This document shows positions 11,747 to 23,756 of a DNA stretch of 64,000 bases, piece after piece. Positions within the stretch are counted from its first letter, which is position 1; every line of letters begins with the position of its first letter. The stretch is from Siphonodentalium dalli. Its lineage: Eukaryota > Mollusca > Scaphopoda > Gadilida > Siphonodentaliidae. Below the pieces are notes generated by a model. It made no database searches. It worked only from the letters and a program-made list of their open reading frames with translations, and was not told where the DNA came from. A program made the translations under genes and the position numbers. Where the stretch lies: the NCBI GenBank assembly GCA_032622095.1, contig CP136063.1, positions 64,987,897 to 65,051,896 on the forward strand, in the 5' to 3' direction.

Positions 11747-12123
11747 GATAACATTTGGTCTTGTACGTTACGGGTGTTCACCCATAAGTCGCACTTAAAT
11801 GTATCACATTCTGTCCTGTCCATAGAATCCGAAGACGCGACAAAATAAATAAACATGAATAAATATATATACATATATACATGAGTGGTGCTGGGGAAAT
11901 GGGCGGCTCCGAATCGGTAAGACTGCACAAAGGTATTGGCGTTTTGGGGTCTTCCAGAGATACAGAGAGATCCCTGGTTTGGGTCCAACTCCGGCTTGGT
12001 CGTCTCGGAGTATGCTATTTCTCTGGTATCAGTTCTCCTTTTTGGCGGGCTTCGGCTTGAAGGCATGAAAGTTATATATATATATAAACAAAGAAACATA
12101 GCCGAAACGTGGTCCAGTTCTAA
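11747..12123. other. no recognisable gene
   Basis: A minus-strand frame of about 154 codons spans 11713-12177, but it mixes MITE end, microsatellite and repeat sequence and shows no motif, so it is not called. Confidence 0.4.
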
Positions 12124-12815
12124 CAAGAAAACCATAGTCAGAAATGGTAACGACACCAAGATCATATTATTAGCCATAAATCGAAATTATAATATTATGA
12201 TATAAACTAGCTTTCAATTTCCATGTGGGAAATTTGGATACTTCCATATATACATTCTTCAAGCTGTCTTTTTTATTACACTAGCTGGTGGGCCCGACTT
12301 CGCCCGGGATGTTTCCGATCTGATTTCCGGCGAAAGGCGCAATTTGACCTTGAATTGACTATTTTGAAAGTCAAGGTCAGGTCGGGGTCGTGATTTGACT
12401 GTCCAAAACACTCCCCGGAGAAAAGTACCCCTATGTATCAAATTTCGTCGAAATCCGTCCGTTTTACCCGATTTGACCTTGAATTGACCATTTCGAAGGT
12501 CAAGGTCAGGTTGGGGTCACAATTTGACCCGTCCAAAACACCGTCGAAATCAATCCGTTTTACCCGATTTGACCTTTGATTGTTCATATTGATGGTCAAG
12601 GTCACACCGGGGTCACGATTTGACCCGTCCAAAACACTCCCCGGATAAAAGTAGCCATAGGTATCAAATTTCGTCGAAATCCGTCCGTTTTAACCAATTT
12701 GACCTTGTCAATTGTTTTAAAGGTCAAGGTGAGGTCGGGTGACGATTTGACCCGTTCAAAACACTCCCCGGACACAATTATCTGTAAGTATCAAATTTCG
12801 TCGAAATCAATCTTT
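12124..12815 (+). repeat. GGTCAAGGTCA-module repeat (copy 1)
   Basis: Starts CAAGAAAACCATAGTCAGAA and has a head CCCGACTTCGCCCGGG. About four degenerate 125-135 bp modules follow, each with TTTGACCTTGAATTGA...GGTCAAGGTCA...TTTGACCCGTCCAAAACACT...CCCCGGA...TCAAATTTCGTCGAAATC. The same composite recurs at 51899-52665 and, without the leader, at 61691-63679. Non-coding dispersed repeat of unknown class. Confidence 0.8.
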
Positions 12816-13265
12816 GATTACCACACGATCGCATGCTTTCCAAAGAGTGTGGTAATATCAATATCAGCACATGTGCTAATCTGTGTCGGACTATTTTATT
12901 CAGCGGGGTAAGACTACAGCTTTTAAAGGGACACATTTTTACTTTTACATCGACCTAATTACTAGCCTAGTAACCAGGCCAGAAAGGACATAATCTCTTG
13001 GGATATGCATTGACTGAAGCGTGTGATGAAATCAAAGGAAAGTAATGACGGCGATTACAAATGTGAAAGCGAAGAGAACCCAAGACATGACTCTGCTGTG
13101 GGGTATGTAATGACTGAGAAGACGCGTGTGGAAATTTCAAAGGAATGTAATGTACGTGACTCTATCGGTACGATTGAGTCAGTTACGACACTACCTAATT
13201 ACCCATAATGTAATCCCCCATTGGACAAGAACATATTACACCGGTGGCAATTACACATAAAATTA
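12816..13265 (+). repeat. dispersed repeat pair with 53811-53995
   Basis: ACATGTGCTAATCTGTGTCGG, GTGACTCTATCGGTACG, CTAATTACCCATAATG and ACACCGGTGGC.. occur here and, in a shorter arrangement, at 53811-53995. No gene. The 61-codon frame inside shows no motif. Confidence 0.55.
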
Positions 13266-16200
13266 TGTAGCTTCTCATGTCTCAGCCACAAATAATGATA
13301 ATCCTATTTATTCGATCAACGTATTCGGAAACACACATGAATAGTACAACCACCGGCCCCTGGCACAAATTGGTAATAATACTAAAAGTACATATATATA
13401 AGACATAGGGTCTGGGATTTTTTTAATTATATTATTTTTAGGGTCACATTCCCCATTTTAAAGAAATAATACCAAGCTTCGTGAAAATGGCTCAAAATCA
13501 CTATTTTTCAAAATACCAAATGTGTTGACAGGACTGCCCCTTCCTTAAATATTATAATATTCTTCAAAACTAACATCCATAAAATAGGATAAAGCAAAAC
13601 AAGTTTTAAAAATCTATTCCCAAATTCCCCAAAAAAAATGATCAATTTTTTAAAACTCTGCCGATCTGCATGCCCGTCCGTTTGATCGCCTATATAATTT
13701 ATAGCAAAAGTTATAAACATTATTAGCGTCCTTAATCCCCGGGTTACGTGCATGCTATGACCTCAATATTTTGTATAATAGTAAAGGTTAATGCTAATGT
13801 CACTATATATTTGCACGCGTGACACCCCCGTCAACTACCCCGCCATCGCCAGTCTACACCCGTGGCATCGGCACAGAATCTGACCAACATCCCGCGACTG
13901 GACGTCGCCTTGATATGAATCAAGCATAGTTCCCAGTTTTACTATACGAGCAGGCTGCACTTTCAAGAATGTAAAATAAAGTCCATCCTGATTACGATAC
14001 GGCAAACTAACTTCATTTTTTTTATTCGATTAATACAAGTCGTTACTCTTTTCATCATTACTATCAATAAAACACGAATTATGCATGCACGCAAGAAACA
14101 GGTATGTTGTCTTGCGACAAACGCATGGCCAAATAGTCTACAGGTCTCTTTGAAAAGCCGACGAAATTCCTAACAGATCAGATGTACACATCGTGAAAGG
14201 CCCCCGTCCAATTCTTGTTAAGGGGATGGTAAAGTTTGGTCAAGATGGCCACTGCGGTTTGCACCCTACCTCCAGATGATCAATAATTACTCACCGGCCA
14301 TAGAATGGATAAACTTCATATTTTTCACACATAATAATCAATAATAAACAAAGATCTTGTCATTAGTAGGTAAATTTTAGCTGTTAGAATTTACTCGCGG
14401 TAGAGTGACAGAAAATCATGTCCCCAAACGGCGTTTCTCTAGTTCCAATGGTTAACATTTCGCACAAACTGAACAGTCAAAATGGTCCTATAAGAATATG
14501 GCTAGAGACAAGGAGACATCATTTTGAGGAAAAACAAGAACTGCCCCAAATACCCTGCCTGTGAAAATAGTACTGTCATCCTGAATAATGGCAAAATGTC
14601 CTCCATTTGCATTGTTCACATTCTTAGGAACTATTTTTCTTGGTATGGGAGACCATAATATCCTAACATTATTTTGCGATAGCCGATACACATGCCATGG
14701 GGGCGGGGCGGCCATGATTACAAACAACCCCATCCGTCAATACTAGAATACGATTACGAATGGAAATCGATCAGTATAGACAATCGCGCATGGGATCAAG
14801 CTTTTGATTATGCCCATCAATATATATGTGTTATAAGCTATATGATTGTACCTGATAACCGACAATTTCTCGATTAATTTACATTCAAATGTTATTAAAC
14901 GTATTTTTCTCCACAATGTTTTTCTCCCAGTGCACCAAAATAAAATTGACAGGAAGTGAACTCGCACAAGGATTCCGTCGTAAAATATGACATATTTCGT
15001 CGGAATACGGTATTTTCCTATTCATAAATATGTTTTAATATAGGCTATTTGATTTTAGAATAATACAATATTCTGAAACATGTAAGTTTTCTATTTATGT
15101 GATTTGCGTAATAATACGACATCTTGTAATCTCGTTTTCGACTATAGACTGGTAATTCTAAAAATAAAATATCAACATTTCCATCTGTAAACAGCACAAA
15201 ACTTCATAAATCGTGGGTAATCAAGCAACTAAATTAATTCCAACAACTTAAATAAACTGAAAGCATCGATTTCATATCATAAACTTGCCCGATTGCAGGA
15301 TCGAATTGCTTTTCTGGTCGATTTTCATGTACCTGCCGCGAATTAAAAAATGACAACAACATCATGAACATGTGTTTACAATAGAAATATGGCGACTGGC
15401 TCCCAAGACAAACTGACACGTTTTAGCGGACGTTTTTCAAACATTACAGTGAACATTAATCTAAAGCATAGCTCCTTGGCTCTTAACGGTATGTCACTTA
15501 TCATAATGGGCTGCCTAATGATACTGTTGAAGTTATAGTTTTTCACATTTGAATGCCAAAACAATGCCATAATATTGCAGATATACTCTGTTTCAAAGTC
15601 ATTTTTCTGGTACAAAAAGCTTGTTGGCTCACATCTATTCGTGGCACCTCCTTTAACGATATATGCTCTATATATTATCTCTATGTTGTTATATCTATTT
15701 CTGTCTGCTTTTATGTGAAAAATACCAATTTTGTCAACCCGATTCCCGACATTTTTTATGAAACAGACTTTGCCATCCCCTTAAATTCGTCACACGTGAA
15801 ACAAAACTGCTGGTAATTGAGTGAAGGAAGTGTCTGAAACAGACTGGAATTTCCATCATTGAAGACGCTACACCCTTTAATTACTACCTTCTTAGGAAAG
15901 CTTTCAGATCAGACAATATTCAGAACTCCTGGATTTCCAATGGAAAGCTATTCTGCAAAACAAAAAATGGTAACATTCAAAAGTTCTCTACTGAAGCAGA
16001 CCTTGACACCATTATCAGAAGTTAAGTCAGCAAAGAGTTATCCTGCACCATTGTACATATTTTAATTTGTGTTTTCTTATACATGTCATAATTGTTCATT
16101 TCTGACTGGTTTTGGTTGATCCCAATGTAAATTTTCCAAGAAATTGTAAAAATGAGTTGAAATCAAGTCTTGTTAAACAAACAAGTTTATAACTATAATT

Positions 16201-16763
16201 TCCTTTTAGGTATGTGAATATACCTGACCTTGATTTGAGCTGATGTACCTATTTTGTATAATTAATTCTGGATCCAACGCCCCATGACCTATTTTATGTC
16301 AAAGACTGTTAAAATTTTAACAAGGGGGGGGGGTAACAATCGAGATACAACTCTAATAGTCTACCAAATTCCAGGTTTAAATAAATGCACACATTACCTA
16401 GATTGAACCAGCTATTATCTGATTTCTCAAAAAAATTACATTATAATGACTGAGCATGGCTCAACACGAAGGTCCCCGGTCAAAACCGACCAACACCCCC
16501 CACCCAATAAGATTGCGAAACACCCATATGTTGAAACAGCCATGATCTGTTTATAACCCACACATACCTAGTAGCTAACTTGGCAAAAATAAATATCTCC
16601 TCTTGTAACTTCCAGGTCACCGGGGATGGGAGTCGGATTCCGAAATGAGAATCTCAACACAGCTGATTCTATTTGGCAAATAGCTCATATAATATATGTT
16701 GCACACTTGTATTGAGATTCCGACCCAGAATTCGACCGCTTCCTCAATATAGACTGATCACAG
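13266..16763. other. no recognisable gene or structured repeat
   Basis: AT-rich spacer. All open frames are under about 90 codons and show no motif. Notable only for a homopolymer G run at about 16325. Confidence 0.5.
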
Positions 16764-17610
16764 GCTTTGGTAGTTTTACTTACCTTTTTCATGAAAATTT
16801 TATCCTATCTTACTAATAAAGAGTACAGGTATATAAGTAATTCTGTAGAAGAAATCACGAAATTTTAAAACATTGTTTTAACAACTCACACATGTAAGTT
16901 GTCTATATGCATATATGCTAATATATACTTCAATACGCCAATATATATATTACCTAATTCACCGTACACACATTATTCCTGAAAAACTGTTTTTGGAAGA
17001 AATAAAATTGTTGAAAACGTACGTCTGTTACGGAAATTGCTGCTGTAGGGGTCTACTCGGTTGACTATCTGATTGATCCAGGTCTGTTCGATTGTCGACC
17101 TGCTGTTCCAGCCTTGGACAGAGTTTTGGATTTTGTACGCAAAACAACCCAGCGGCCCTACTATTGCTGAAGTTCAAGGGCGTTTGGTATGGTGCAAGGA
17201 GACATTTCGCGTCCAGCATTTGGTTACATTAGACATGATTACATTCCAAATATTCAGTTAGTCAACTGGCGTTTTTTTGGTTTCATTTTGATAAATAAAT
17301 AAAATACTAGACACCCTATTATTTAAGTTCTGCTTAAATGTGTGACTAAGGCAATTGTTTTATTGGGGAGATATCTGGAACTGTTGGAACAATCCAATTT
17401 GAACACGCTTTTATTTTCGTACCCGAGTACATTATGGTCTAGATGTTCTTATGATAATCTGCCTTTACCAAACCGGAATTTGCGCCGAATATGGCATTTT
17501 AGGTGTACAGTGGACATATCGCTACTTTCGTGGCTAGTTATTCACCTGTTCTCTTTATTAGTAAGATAGGATAAAATTTTCATGAAAAAGGTATATAAAA
17601 CTACCAAAGC
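16764..17610. mobile_element. 0.85-kb element with about 58-bp inverted ends
   Basis: The left end GCTTTGGTAGTTTTA..CTTAC continues CCTTTTTCATGAAAATTTTA then TCCTATCTTACTAATAAAGAG. It is repeated inverted at 17548-17610 (CTCTTTATTAGTAAGATAGG ... CTACCAAAGC). Target-site duplication not evident. Inside, 17015-17180 gives a coding-looking frame (EIAAVGVYSVDYLIDPGLFD ...) that ends at a stop after RPYYC. I do not recognise it. Confidence 0.6.
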
Positions 17611-18840
17611 ATGTGTACTGATATACAGCCCATGATTCGTGTGTCTTAACATGTAAATCCTATGCAAGCCTAAGCTTAATTTCTTTTAAAATGATGCACA
17701 CTCATTATATAAGCATATATACCTCGATTGAAAAGAGTATAAGTCCACAAGTATGTTAAAATCCACAAATACAAATGACACAGAACCGACGATCTCAATA
17801 TACCTCCAAATTTGTATGACCTGAATCCAAAATAGGCCACCAACCACATGATCCTAGCTTGAACGCAAACTCACACAGCATGAGTATTTGTGTATTTCAC
17901 TTGTCTAGTGACCCAATTATCATCAAAGCCTTTGTAAACTCATCATGAACAAAGATCACTTCTGGATATAGTAGTCACATGACCAACACTGGAATGTAAC
18001 ATGTTATTTATTTTTTACTATGCCCCATGCACCCCCACATATAACCCATCGTTATTGCTTAAAAAACATACATGTGAATACAATATGCGACATGTTTCAA
18101 ATAAGGCTAATATTACACGACTGAAAAGTTCTTATTACTCTCCCCTTCTTAAACTGAAAAATCGTAAAGGGAGTTGAGGCTATTATAATTGTTTCGTGTG
18201 GCATGACAAAACGTTTGTCTGAACTTCAACAACAGCCCTCTATACCCGTTGCAAAATATCCTGCCTACAAGTCTCCCATTCGATATTCCAATAATAGCTC
18301 TGAATGTTGGAGATTAAAGATACACACGGTGTTCATAATCACCAATTCCAAAAATAAAATAAAATGAAAATGCTTGAAATTGTGAGTGTGCATGAACACA
18401 TTGTGGCTCTAGTCTGCTACCGACTTAGATTATATATGATATTCGTGTAGACAATATATTTGCCCCATTTCCAAATGATTGACATTATCACTTAAAATAC
18501 AAACCATTATTAAATAACAATATGGCTAATTTTTATTCCAAATAGCATAACTGACAATAATATTCTCGGTCACACAGGGCGGTCTCTTTGATCGTCGTCA
18601 TGGTAGTCTTCTACCGGATTGTATTTATTATTGTTTTTGTGTATGCACGTATGTTGAATGTATGTTTTTCAATATGTTTTCGCTGTTCGACTGAAATCGG
18701 TGGTATAACTATATGTAAGGGTCTACTCACATATATACAATACCTATGTAATCATTTCTGTAATGCTATCTGGATAGCCCAACCTGGTCGAGTGTCTTGT
18801 CGTCTGCGTGCCTATATCATGATCAAATGTCTATAAAATT
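17611..18840. other. no recognisable gene; 5' region of the LINE that follows
   Basis: AT-rich. An 82-codon frame at 18588-18836 lies just before the LINE ORF2 but has no ORF1 features (no RRM, coiled coil or CCHC). The LINE 5' end could not be located. Confidence 0.45.
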
Positions 18841-20229
18841 ATGTCTTCTAACTGCCGAGGGTTAAATCAAGCCGAAAAACACCGTGATGTATTCCGATAC
18901 CTCAGAAATTTGAAGTCCTCAATATACTGTCTACAAGATACCCACTTTACAACAGAGCAAGAGAATATAATTAAAGCAGAATGGGGATATAAGATGGAAA
19001 TGGCACCATATTCATCCCAGTCTCGCGGAGTGGCAATCCTCTTCAACAATAATTTTAGCTTTGAAATACACAAAAGAGTAAAAGACAAAAATGGGAATTA
19101 CCTTATACTCGACATAACTATCGAGACAATCCGATTTACACTAGCTAATATTTATGGTCCAAATGATGACAATCCTGAATTTTACAATAAAATCAAAGAT
19201 ATTATAACCGAACTGGGAAACACACAAATTATCATCTGTGACGACTGGAACCTAGTCCAAAACCAACAGAAAGATACCTTTAATTATGTAAACTGTAATA
19301 ACCCCCCAGCAAAACTAGCAGTCAGTGTCCTTGTCGACAAGCTAGAGTTAGTAGACGCATGGAGGATAAATAATGAAAATGAAAAACGATTCACTTGGAG
19401 AAGAAAGTCACCAATAAAAATGGCAAGACTTGACTATTTTCTCATGTCTGAAGAGCTGGTAAATTTAACCGGACAAGACGCCACCGATGTATTGCCGGGT
19501 TACAGAACTGATCACTCAATTATTACTCTCAAACTTACTCTTAATAATATAAAACATGGTCAGCGTTTCTGGAAGTTCAATACTTCTCTTTTACATGACG
19601 AAAAATATATTCAACTTGTAAAAACAATTATCGAAACTATCAAAAAACGATACGACTATGTTCAAAAGAAAGTTGACAACAACGATTTTACGTGCAAAAT
19701 TAGTAAACGTCTATTCTTGGATACCCTTTTACTTGAAATTAGAGGAGAAACAATAAAATATTCTTCTAAACGTAAGAGGGAACGCGAATTTCAAGAAACC
19801 GCACTTAAAAAAGCCCAAGCAGAAACATTGATGGCCCTAGATCAGAGTAATTTAAATGATGTTAGAAGAGAAGAACTTATAGAAAGACTACAAAAAACTG
19901 AAGGGGTACTCTGTCAACTAAGGAAAGAAAGATCAAAAGGAGCCATGATTAGGTCCAGAGCTATTTGGGTCGAAGATGGGGAAAAACCAACAAAATATTT
20001 TCTCAATCTTGAAAAACGGAATTGCATATCAAAAGCCCTGACCAATCTTACAAAATTAAATGGGGATAGTCTTACAAACCAAAACGATATCTTAGAAGAG
20101 ACTCGTAATTTTTACCAGACACTATACTCTTCAAAACCAATCAATAGCTATCACACCGAAAATGTGTTTTCTGATTTGGACAACCCACCCTTTCACCAAT
20201 GTCAGCGCAAAATATTGAAGGTCCCATAA
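18841..20229 (+). pseudogene. LINE ORF2 N-terminal part: AP endonuclease domain
   Basis: 462 codons. Apurinic/apyrimidinic-type endonuclease motifs appear in order: NCRGL (residues 4-8), LQDTH (31-35, metal-binding Gln-Glu/Asp-Thr-His box), NIYGPN (103-108), DWN (135-137, preceded by Cys-Asp where Gly-Gly or Gly-Asp is usual), RLDYFLMS (about 196-203) and DHSII. A Lys/Glu-rich linker follows, then WVEDGEKPTKYFLNLEKRN, the conserved pre-RT box of this group. The ORF then runs off through a frameshift near 20190 to a stop at 20229. The continuation overlaps from 20199 in another frame. The enzyme would nick genomic target DNA for target-primed reverse transcription. The start Met is probably close to native, because the domain begins at its first strand. 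Confidence 0.85.
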
Positions 20230-20846
20230 CACTAAATGAACTTACAACAGCTTTAAATAAATCTAAAAATGGCAAATCTAGTGGCCTAGATGGTTATCAG
20301 TATGAATTTTGGAAATTCTTTTGGTCAGATTTAGGTCAAATTCTATGTGAATCACTAAACGAATCCTTTGACGCTGGGGAATTGTCCATCACACAAAAAC
20401 CAGGACTGATTACACTCATTCCAAAGAAAGTCAACGATCGCCAACTTTTAAAGAACTGGAGACCAATAACCTTATTAAACTGTACCTATAAATTAGCATC
20501 ATCGTGTATTGCCGAAAGATTAAAAATCGTACTACCAAACATTATCAATCCTGATCAGACTGGATTCCTAAAAGGCAGATATATCGGCGACAATACAAGG
20601 CTAATATATGACATTATTTATAATACGAAAATAAAAAATAAGTTAGGGCTTCTTCTTCTCGTTAACTTTGAAAAGGCATTTGATTCTGTGTCATGGAAAT
20701 TTCTACATAAATGCCTTGATATGTTTAATTTCGGTGACTCGATTAAAAAATGGATCTCAGTGTTCTATAAAAATATAAATTCTTCCGTTCTCGTTAATGG
20801 GCATATATCACAAAATTTTATTATTTCTCGAGGCTGTCGACATGGA
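20199..20846 (+). pseudogene. LINE reverse transcriptase, N-terminal half, catalytic Asp changed
   Basis: RT motifs in order: KNGKSSGLDG (residues about 23-32), GLITLIPKK (69-77), LKNWRPITLLN (84-94), QTGFLKGRYIGDN (120-132), then motif A as LVNFEKAFDS (154-163), then SRGCRHGD. Motif A in this family normally has Asp at the first acidic position (VDFEKAFDS). Here the codon at 20664 is AAC (Asn156), which would abolish catalysis. The domain is then cut at RGCRHGD by the GTGGCCAC foldback element and continues at about 21600 in another frame. Confidence 0.85.
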
Positions 20847-21599
20847 GACCTATGGAGCCCACCATGGAGCCCCGGAGGTGACATCCGAATGTTTTATTTT
20901 AAGTCGTGGCCACGAGAATAAAGTCGTGGCCACGAGAATATGAAGTCGTGGCCACGAGAATATGAAGTCGTGGCCACGAGAATATGAAGTCGTGGCCACG
21001 AGCATATGAAGTCGTGGCCACGAGACTATGAAGTCGTGGCCACGAAAATATGGTCGTGGCCACGAGAATAAAGTCGTGGCCACGAGAATATTCTCGTGGC
21101 CATGACATTATTCTCGTGGCCACGACTTTATTCTCGTGCCCACGACTTTATTCTCGTGGCCACGACCATATTTTCGTGGCCACGACTTCATAGTCTCGTG
21201 GCCACGACTTCATATTCTCGTGGGCACGACTTCATATTCTCGTGGCCACGACTATATTCTCGTGGCCACGACCATATTCTCGTGGCCACGACATTATTCT
21301 CGTGGCCACGACTCCATATTCGTGGCCACGACATTATTCTCGTGGCCACGACTTTATGCTCGTGGCCACGACTTTATTCTCGTGGCCACGACATTATTCT
21401 CGTGCCCACGACTTTATTCTCGTGGCCACGACTTTATTCTCCTGACCACGACCTTATTCTCGTGGCCACGACTTCGTAGTCTCGTGGCCACGACCTCATA
21501 TTCTCGTGGCCACGACTTCATATGCTCGTGGCCACGACTTCATATTCTCGTGGCCACGACTTGAAAAAAAATTCGGATGTCACCTCCGGGGCTCCATAG
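20847..21599. mobile_element. foldback element of 32 GTGGCCAC palindromic units
   Basis: The ends are inverted: CTATGGAGCCC..CCGGAGGTGACATCCGAAT on the left, ATTCGGATGTCACCTCCGG then GGCTCCATAG on the right. The left copy has a 12-bp internal duplication. The interior is 9 units reading AAGTCGTGGCCACGAGAATA (20901-21090) followed by 23 units in reverse orientation (21091-21565). Most units hold the 12-bp perfect palindrome TCGTGGCCACGA. The element sits inside the LINE RT domain. Long ORFs here in several frames (SWPRL, RGHDF, LVATT) are repeat artefacts. Confidence 0.9.
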
Positions 21600-21968
21600 A
21601 GTCCCAATTTCACCCTATATTTTTTAATATGCGCGGAAGTGCTAGCACTCATGGTTAGAAATAATAGAAATATTAAAGGTATAACCCTCGGTGGCGAAGA
21701 ATACAGATTAACACAATACGCAGACGACACGACACTCATCATGGACGGCAATGAAATAAGTGTAAGAGAAGCATATCATATTCTTGACGTTTTCGCACAA
21801 ATATCTGGTTTATGGATCAACCCTAGTAAATGTCAGGCGTCGTGGATTGATTGTTATACAGGGCGAAGTGACCATATATGCCCAGACCTCAATATAAAAT
21901 TTTCAGATTCTTTCGACCTACTTGGTATCCGCTTTAATACAAACTTAAACTTAATGTCAGATAATTAA
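21600..21968 (+). pseudogene. LINE reverse transcriptase, YADD half
   Basis: Resumes after the foldback element. PISPYIF appears in one frame at about 21605-21623, then a one-base shift in the T run, then ICAEVLALMV and the RT active-site motif QYADDTTL (about 21717-21740, intact YADD), ISGLWINPSKCQ and SFDLLGIRF. It ends at a stop in the AATTAAAAAAAAAAA tract at about 21965, another frameshift. Belongs to the same LINE ORF2. Confidence 0.85.
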
Positions 21969-22513
21969 AAAAAAAAATTCGACGACATAACAAGATCCAT
22001 TGAAATTTGGAAGCACAGATTACTTACCCCGCTAGGTAGAATAACGGTGATTAAATCTCTCATACTCCCCAAACTTACTCACCTATTCATATCGCTCCCC
22101 AACCCAGAACCACAATTTGTACATAGACTAGAATCATTGTTTTTAAACTTTGTGTGGGGCAGCAAGCGTGACCGAGCCAAGAGAAAGCTGTTATGCCAAG
22201 ACTATAAACAAGGTGGCCTCAAGATGGTAGATATTAAAAACTTCATCACTTCCATGAAAATAACATGGATCAGGCGTTTAGTGAACAAAAGCTCTAAATG
22301 GACCCCGTTGACAGAACTCCCTATTCTTAAAGACCATTTTTTCCTCACCTATCATTATTCATATGTTTACAGTAAAGCGAAAAAGGTTCAAAATCACTTT
22401 TGGCGCGACGTACTTATAGCATGGGCAAATTTCCTAGAAAAAAATATTAGAAATGTAAACATATCTACATGCACTCTCTGGAACAACGCCAATGTAAAAA
22501 TGAATGGAAGCCC
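21969..22513 (+). pseudogene. LINE ORF2 C-terminal region, first part
   Basis: The frame reads IEIWKHRLLTPLGRITVIKS, then LILPKLTHLFISLPNP, NFVWGSKRDRAKRKLLCQDY and GGLKMVDIKNF, the conserved post-RT region of L1/Tx1-type elements. It is interrupted at NANVKMNGSP by the G-run MITE starting at 22514 and resumes at 23069. Confidence 0.85.
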
Positions 22514-23068
22514 CAGGGGGGGGGGGGAGGGTGAAAAAAAAAATTCTGGCACATATGCCGGGGTGGGTGGGTGGTCAAAGCCACCAACAAGCCATTTTTT
22601 CCGCAACTAAAAAAAAAAATTCCTGCTTGTTTTTTAGTGTTTTGGCAATGAGTTGGGCTTCAAAACCACTTTGAATGAGAGAAATAATGTAATTCTAACT
22701 GTAAACTGACTGCAGGCAGTTATCGTGTTGTATTTTGTTGCAAATTTTGTAATCCAAGATGGCCGCTGGCAGCCATGTTGTTTTGGCCGAATGACCTCAA
22801 AATGACTCATTCCTATTTACATGTCCATGTTAACATCCATGATAAATAGTATGCACAGAAATTCATATACAGCTGTTTACAGTGAATTTCCCCCCGCAAA
22901 TCTCTGTTTTAGTGTTAAAAGGGGGAGGGTGGGTGTCAAAAAATGGTCGGAAAAAACTGCCAAAAACGGAAAAAAATTTGGCGGTGGGGGTGGGTGGGTA
23001 CAAAAAATGATCGAAAGGGAAAAAATGCCATACGTACCTGAATTTTTTTTCCGACCCCCCCCCCCCTG
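22514..23068. mobile_element. G-run MITE 1 (CAGGGG...CCCCTG) inside the LINE
   Basis: Begins CAGGGGGGGGGGGG and ends CCCCCCCCTG, flanked on both sides by GAAGCCC (22507-22513 and 23069-23075). Deleting it plus one flank copy restores the LINE frame NGSPINFAAW. Short inverted G/T-rich blocks (GGGGTGGGTGGGTGG against CCACCCACCCCCACC) follow the ends. No coding capacity. The 7-bp duplication and CAGGG ends suggest a hAT-like or P-like source, unproven. Confidence 0.85.
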
Positions 23069-23433
23069 GAAGCCCTATCAATTTTGCTGCATGGCGCAAG
23101 GAGGGAATATATTTTGTACACGATCTGTTACAAGAAAGCGCCAATTTCCATACGACTGAAACGATATACTCAACTTACAAAATACGTACAAACTTCCTTA
23201 TCTTAAATAGTATCCGACGACAGCTTATCTTTTACTCAAACACAATCTCAAAACCCATTGTCCGAAGCCCGATGCCCACCCTCCCAGATAATTTCGTGAC
23301 CCTACTCAGAAATCCTCGCGGAGGACGCGATTTCTATGACATATTAAACCACGATTGCCATGTACCCACTTCCCATGCAAAATGGCAAATAGAAATAGGC
23401 GAAGAAGAAAAAAAATTATGCAGTACAGCGTAA
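23069..23433 (+). pseudogene. LINE ORF2 C-terminal region, last part
   Basis: Open for 119 codons from 23074 (INFAAWRKEGIYFVHDLL ... FHTTETIYSTYKIRTNFL ... WQIEIGEEE), ending at TAA 23431-23433. In phase with the part before the MITE once the insertion is removed. I recognise no catalytic motif; this is the usual poorly conserved tail. The LINE 3' region continues to about 23756. Confidence 0.8.
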
Positions 23434-23756
23434 TGTGAGAGAAAACCATATTCCCTGTTTAACCATTTCCGGATGGTGTCCATGTAGGTTATTAATTTCA
23501 ACTCTACTGTTTTCCTTGCTCTCAGTCGTTTCAATCCTGCTCTGAGAACTCTGACCTCGAGGTCTCTGACATATGTAAGCTCGTGCTCATGTTCATATAA
23601 TTAGAATGATATTATTTTCCTCGATTGATTGCTCTCTTGCCTGTCTTTTCGCTACGTCTTCTAGATTGCTAATTGTATATATGTTGCATCCATGTACCCT
23701 ATATGTCTATTGTTAAAATCTTCAATACTGGAGGCAATAAAGATATATATATATAC

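Larger units (their letters stand above)
18841..23756 (+). mobile_element. Tx1/L1-like LINE, ORF2 broken by two insertions and frameshifts
   Basis: Order on the plus strand: endonuclease frame 18841-20229, RT frame 20199-20846, foldback insertion 20847-21599, rest of RT 21600-21968, C-terminal region 21969-22513, G-run MITE 22514-23068, C-terminal region 23069-23433. The 3' part ends about 23756 in CAATAAAGATATATATATA. The GGLKMVDIKNF motif and the QDTH/DWN endonuclease suit the L1/Tx1 group. This is inference from motifs; a tree would settle the clade. Confidence 0.85.

Noticed and set aside
11713-12177. 154-codon minus-strand ORF
   Set aside because: It spans a MITE end, an AT microsatellite and the repeat leader; no motif.
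20850-21564. ORFs of up to 142 codons with SWPRL/LVATT repeats
   Set aside because: Produced by the GTGGCCAC repeat in both orientations.
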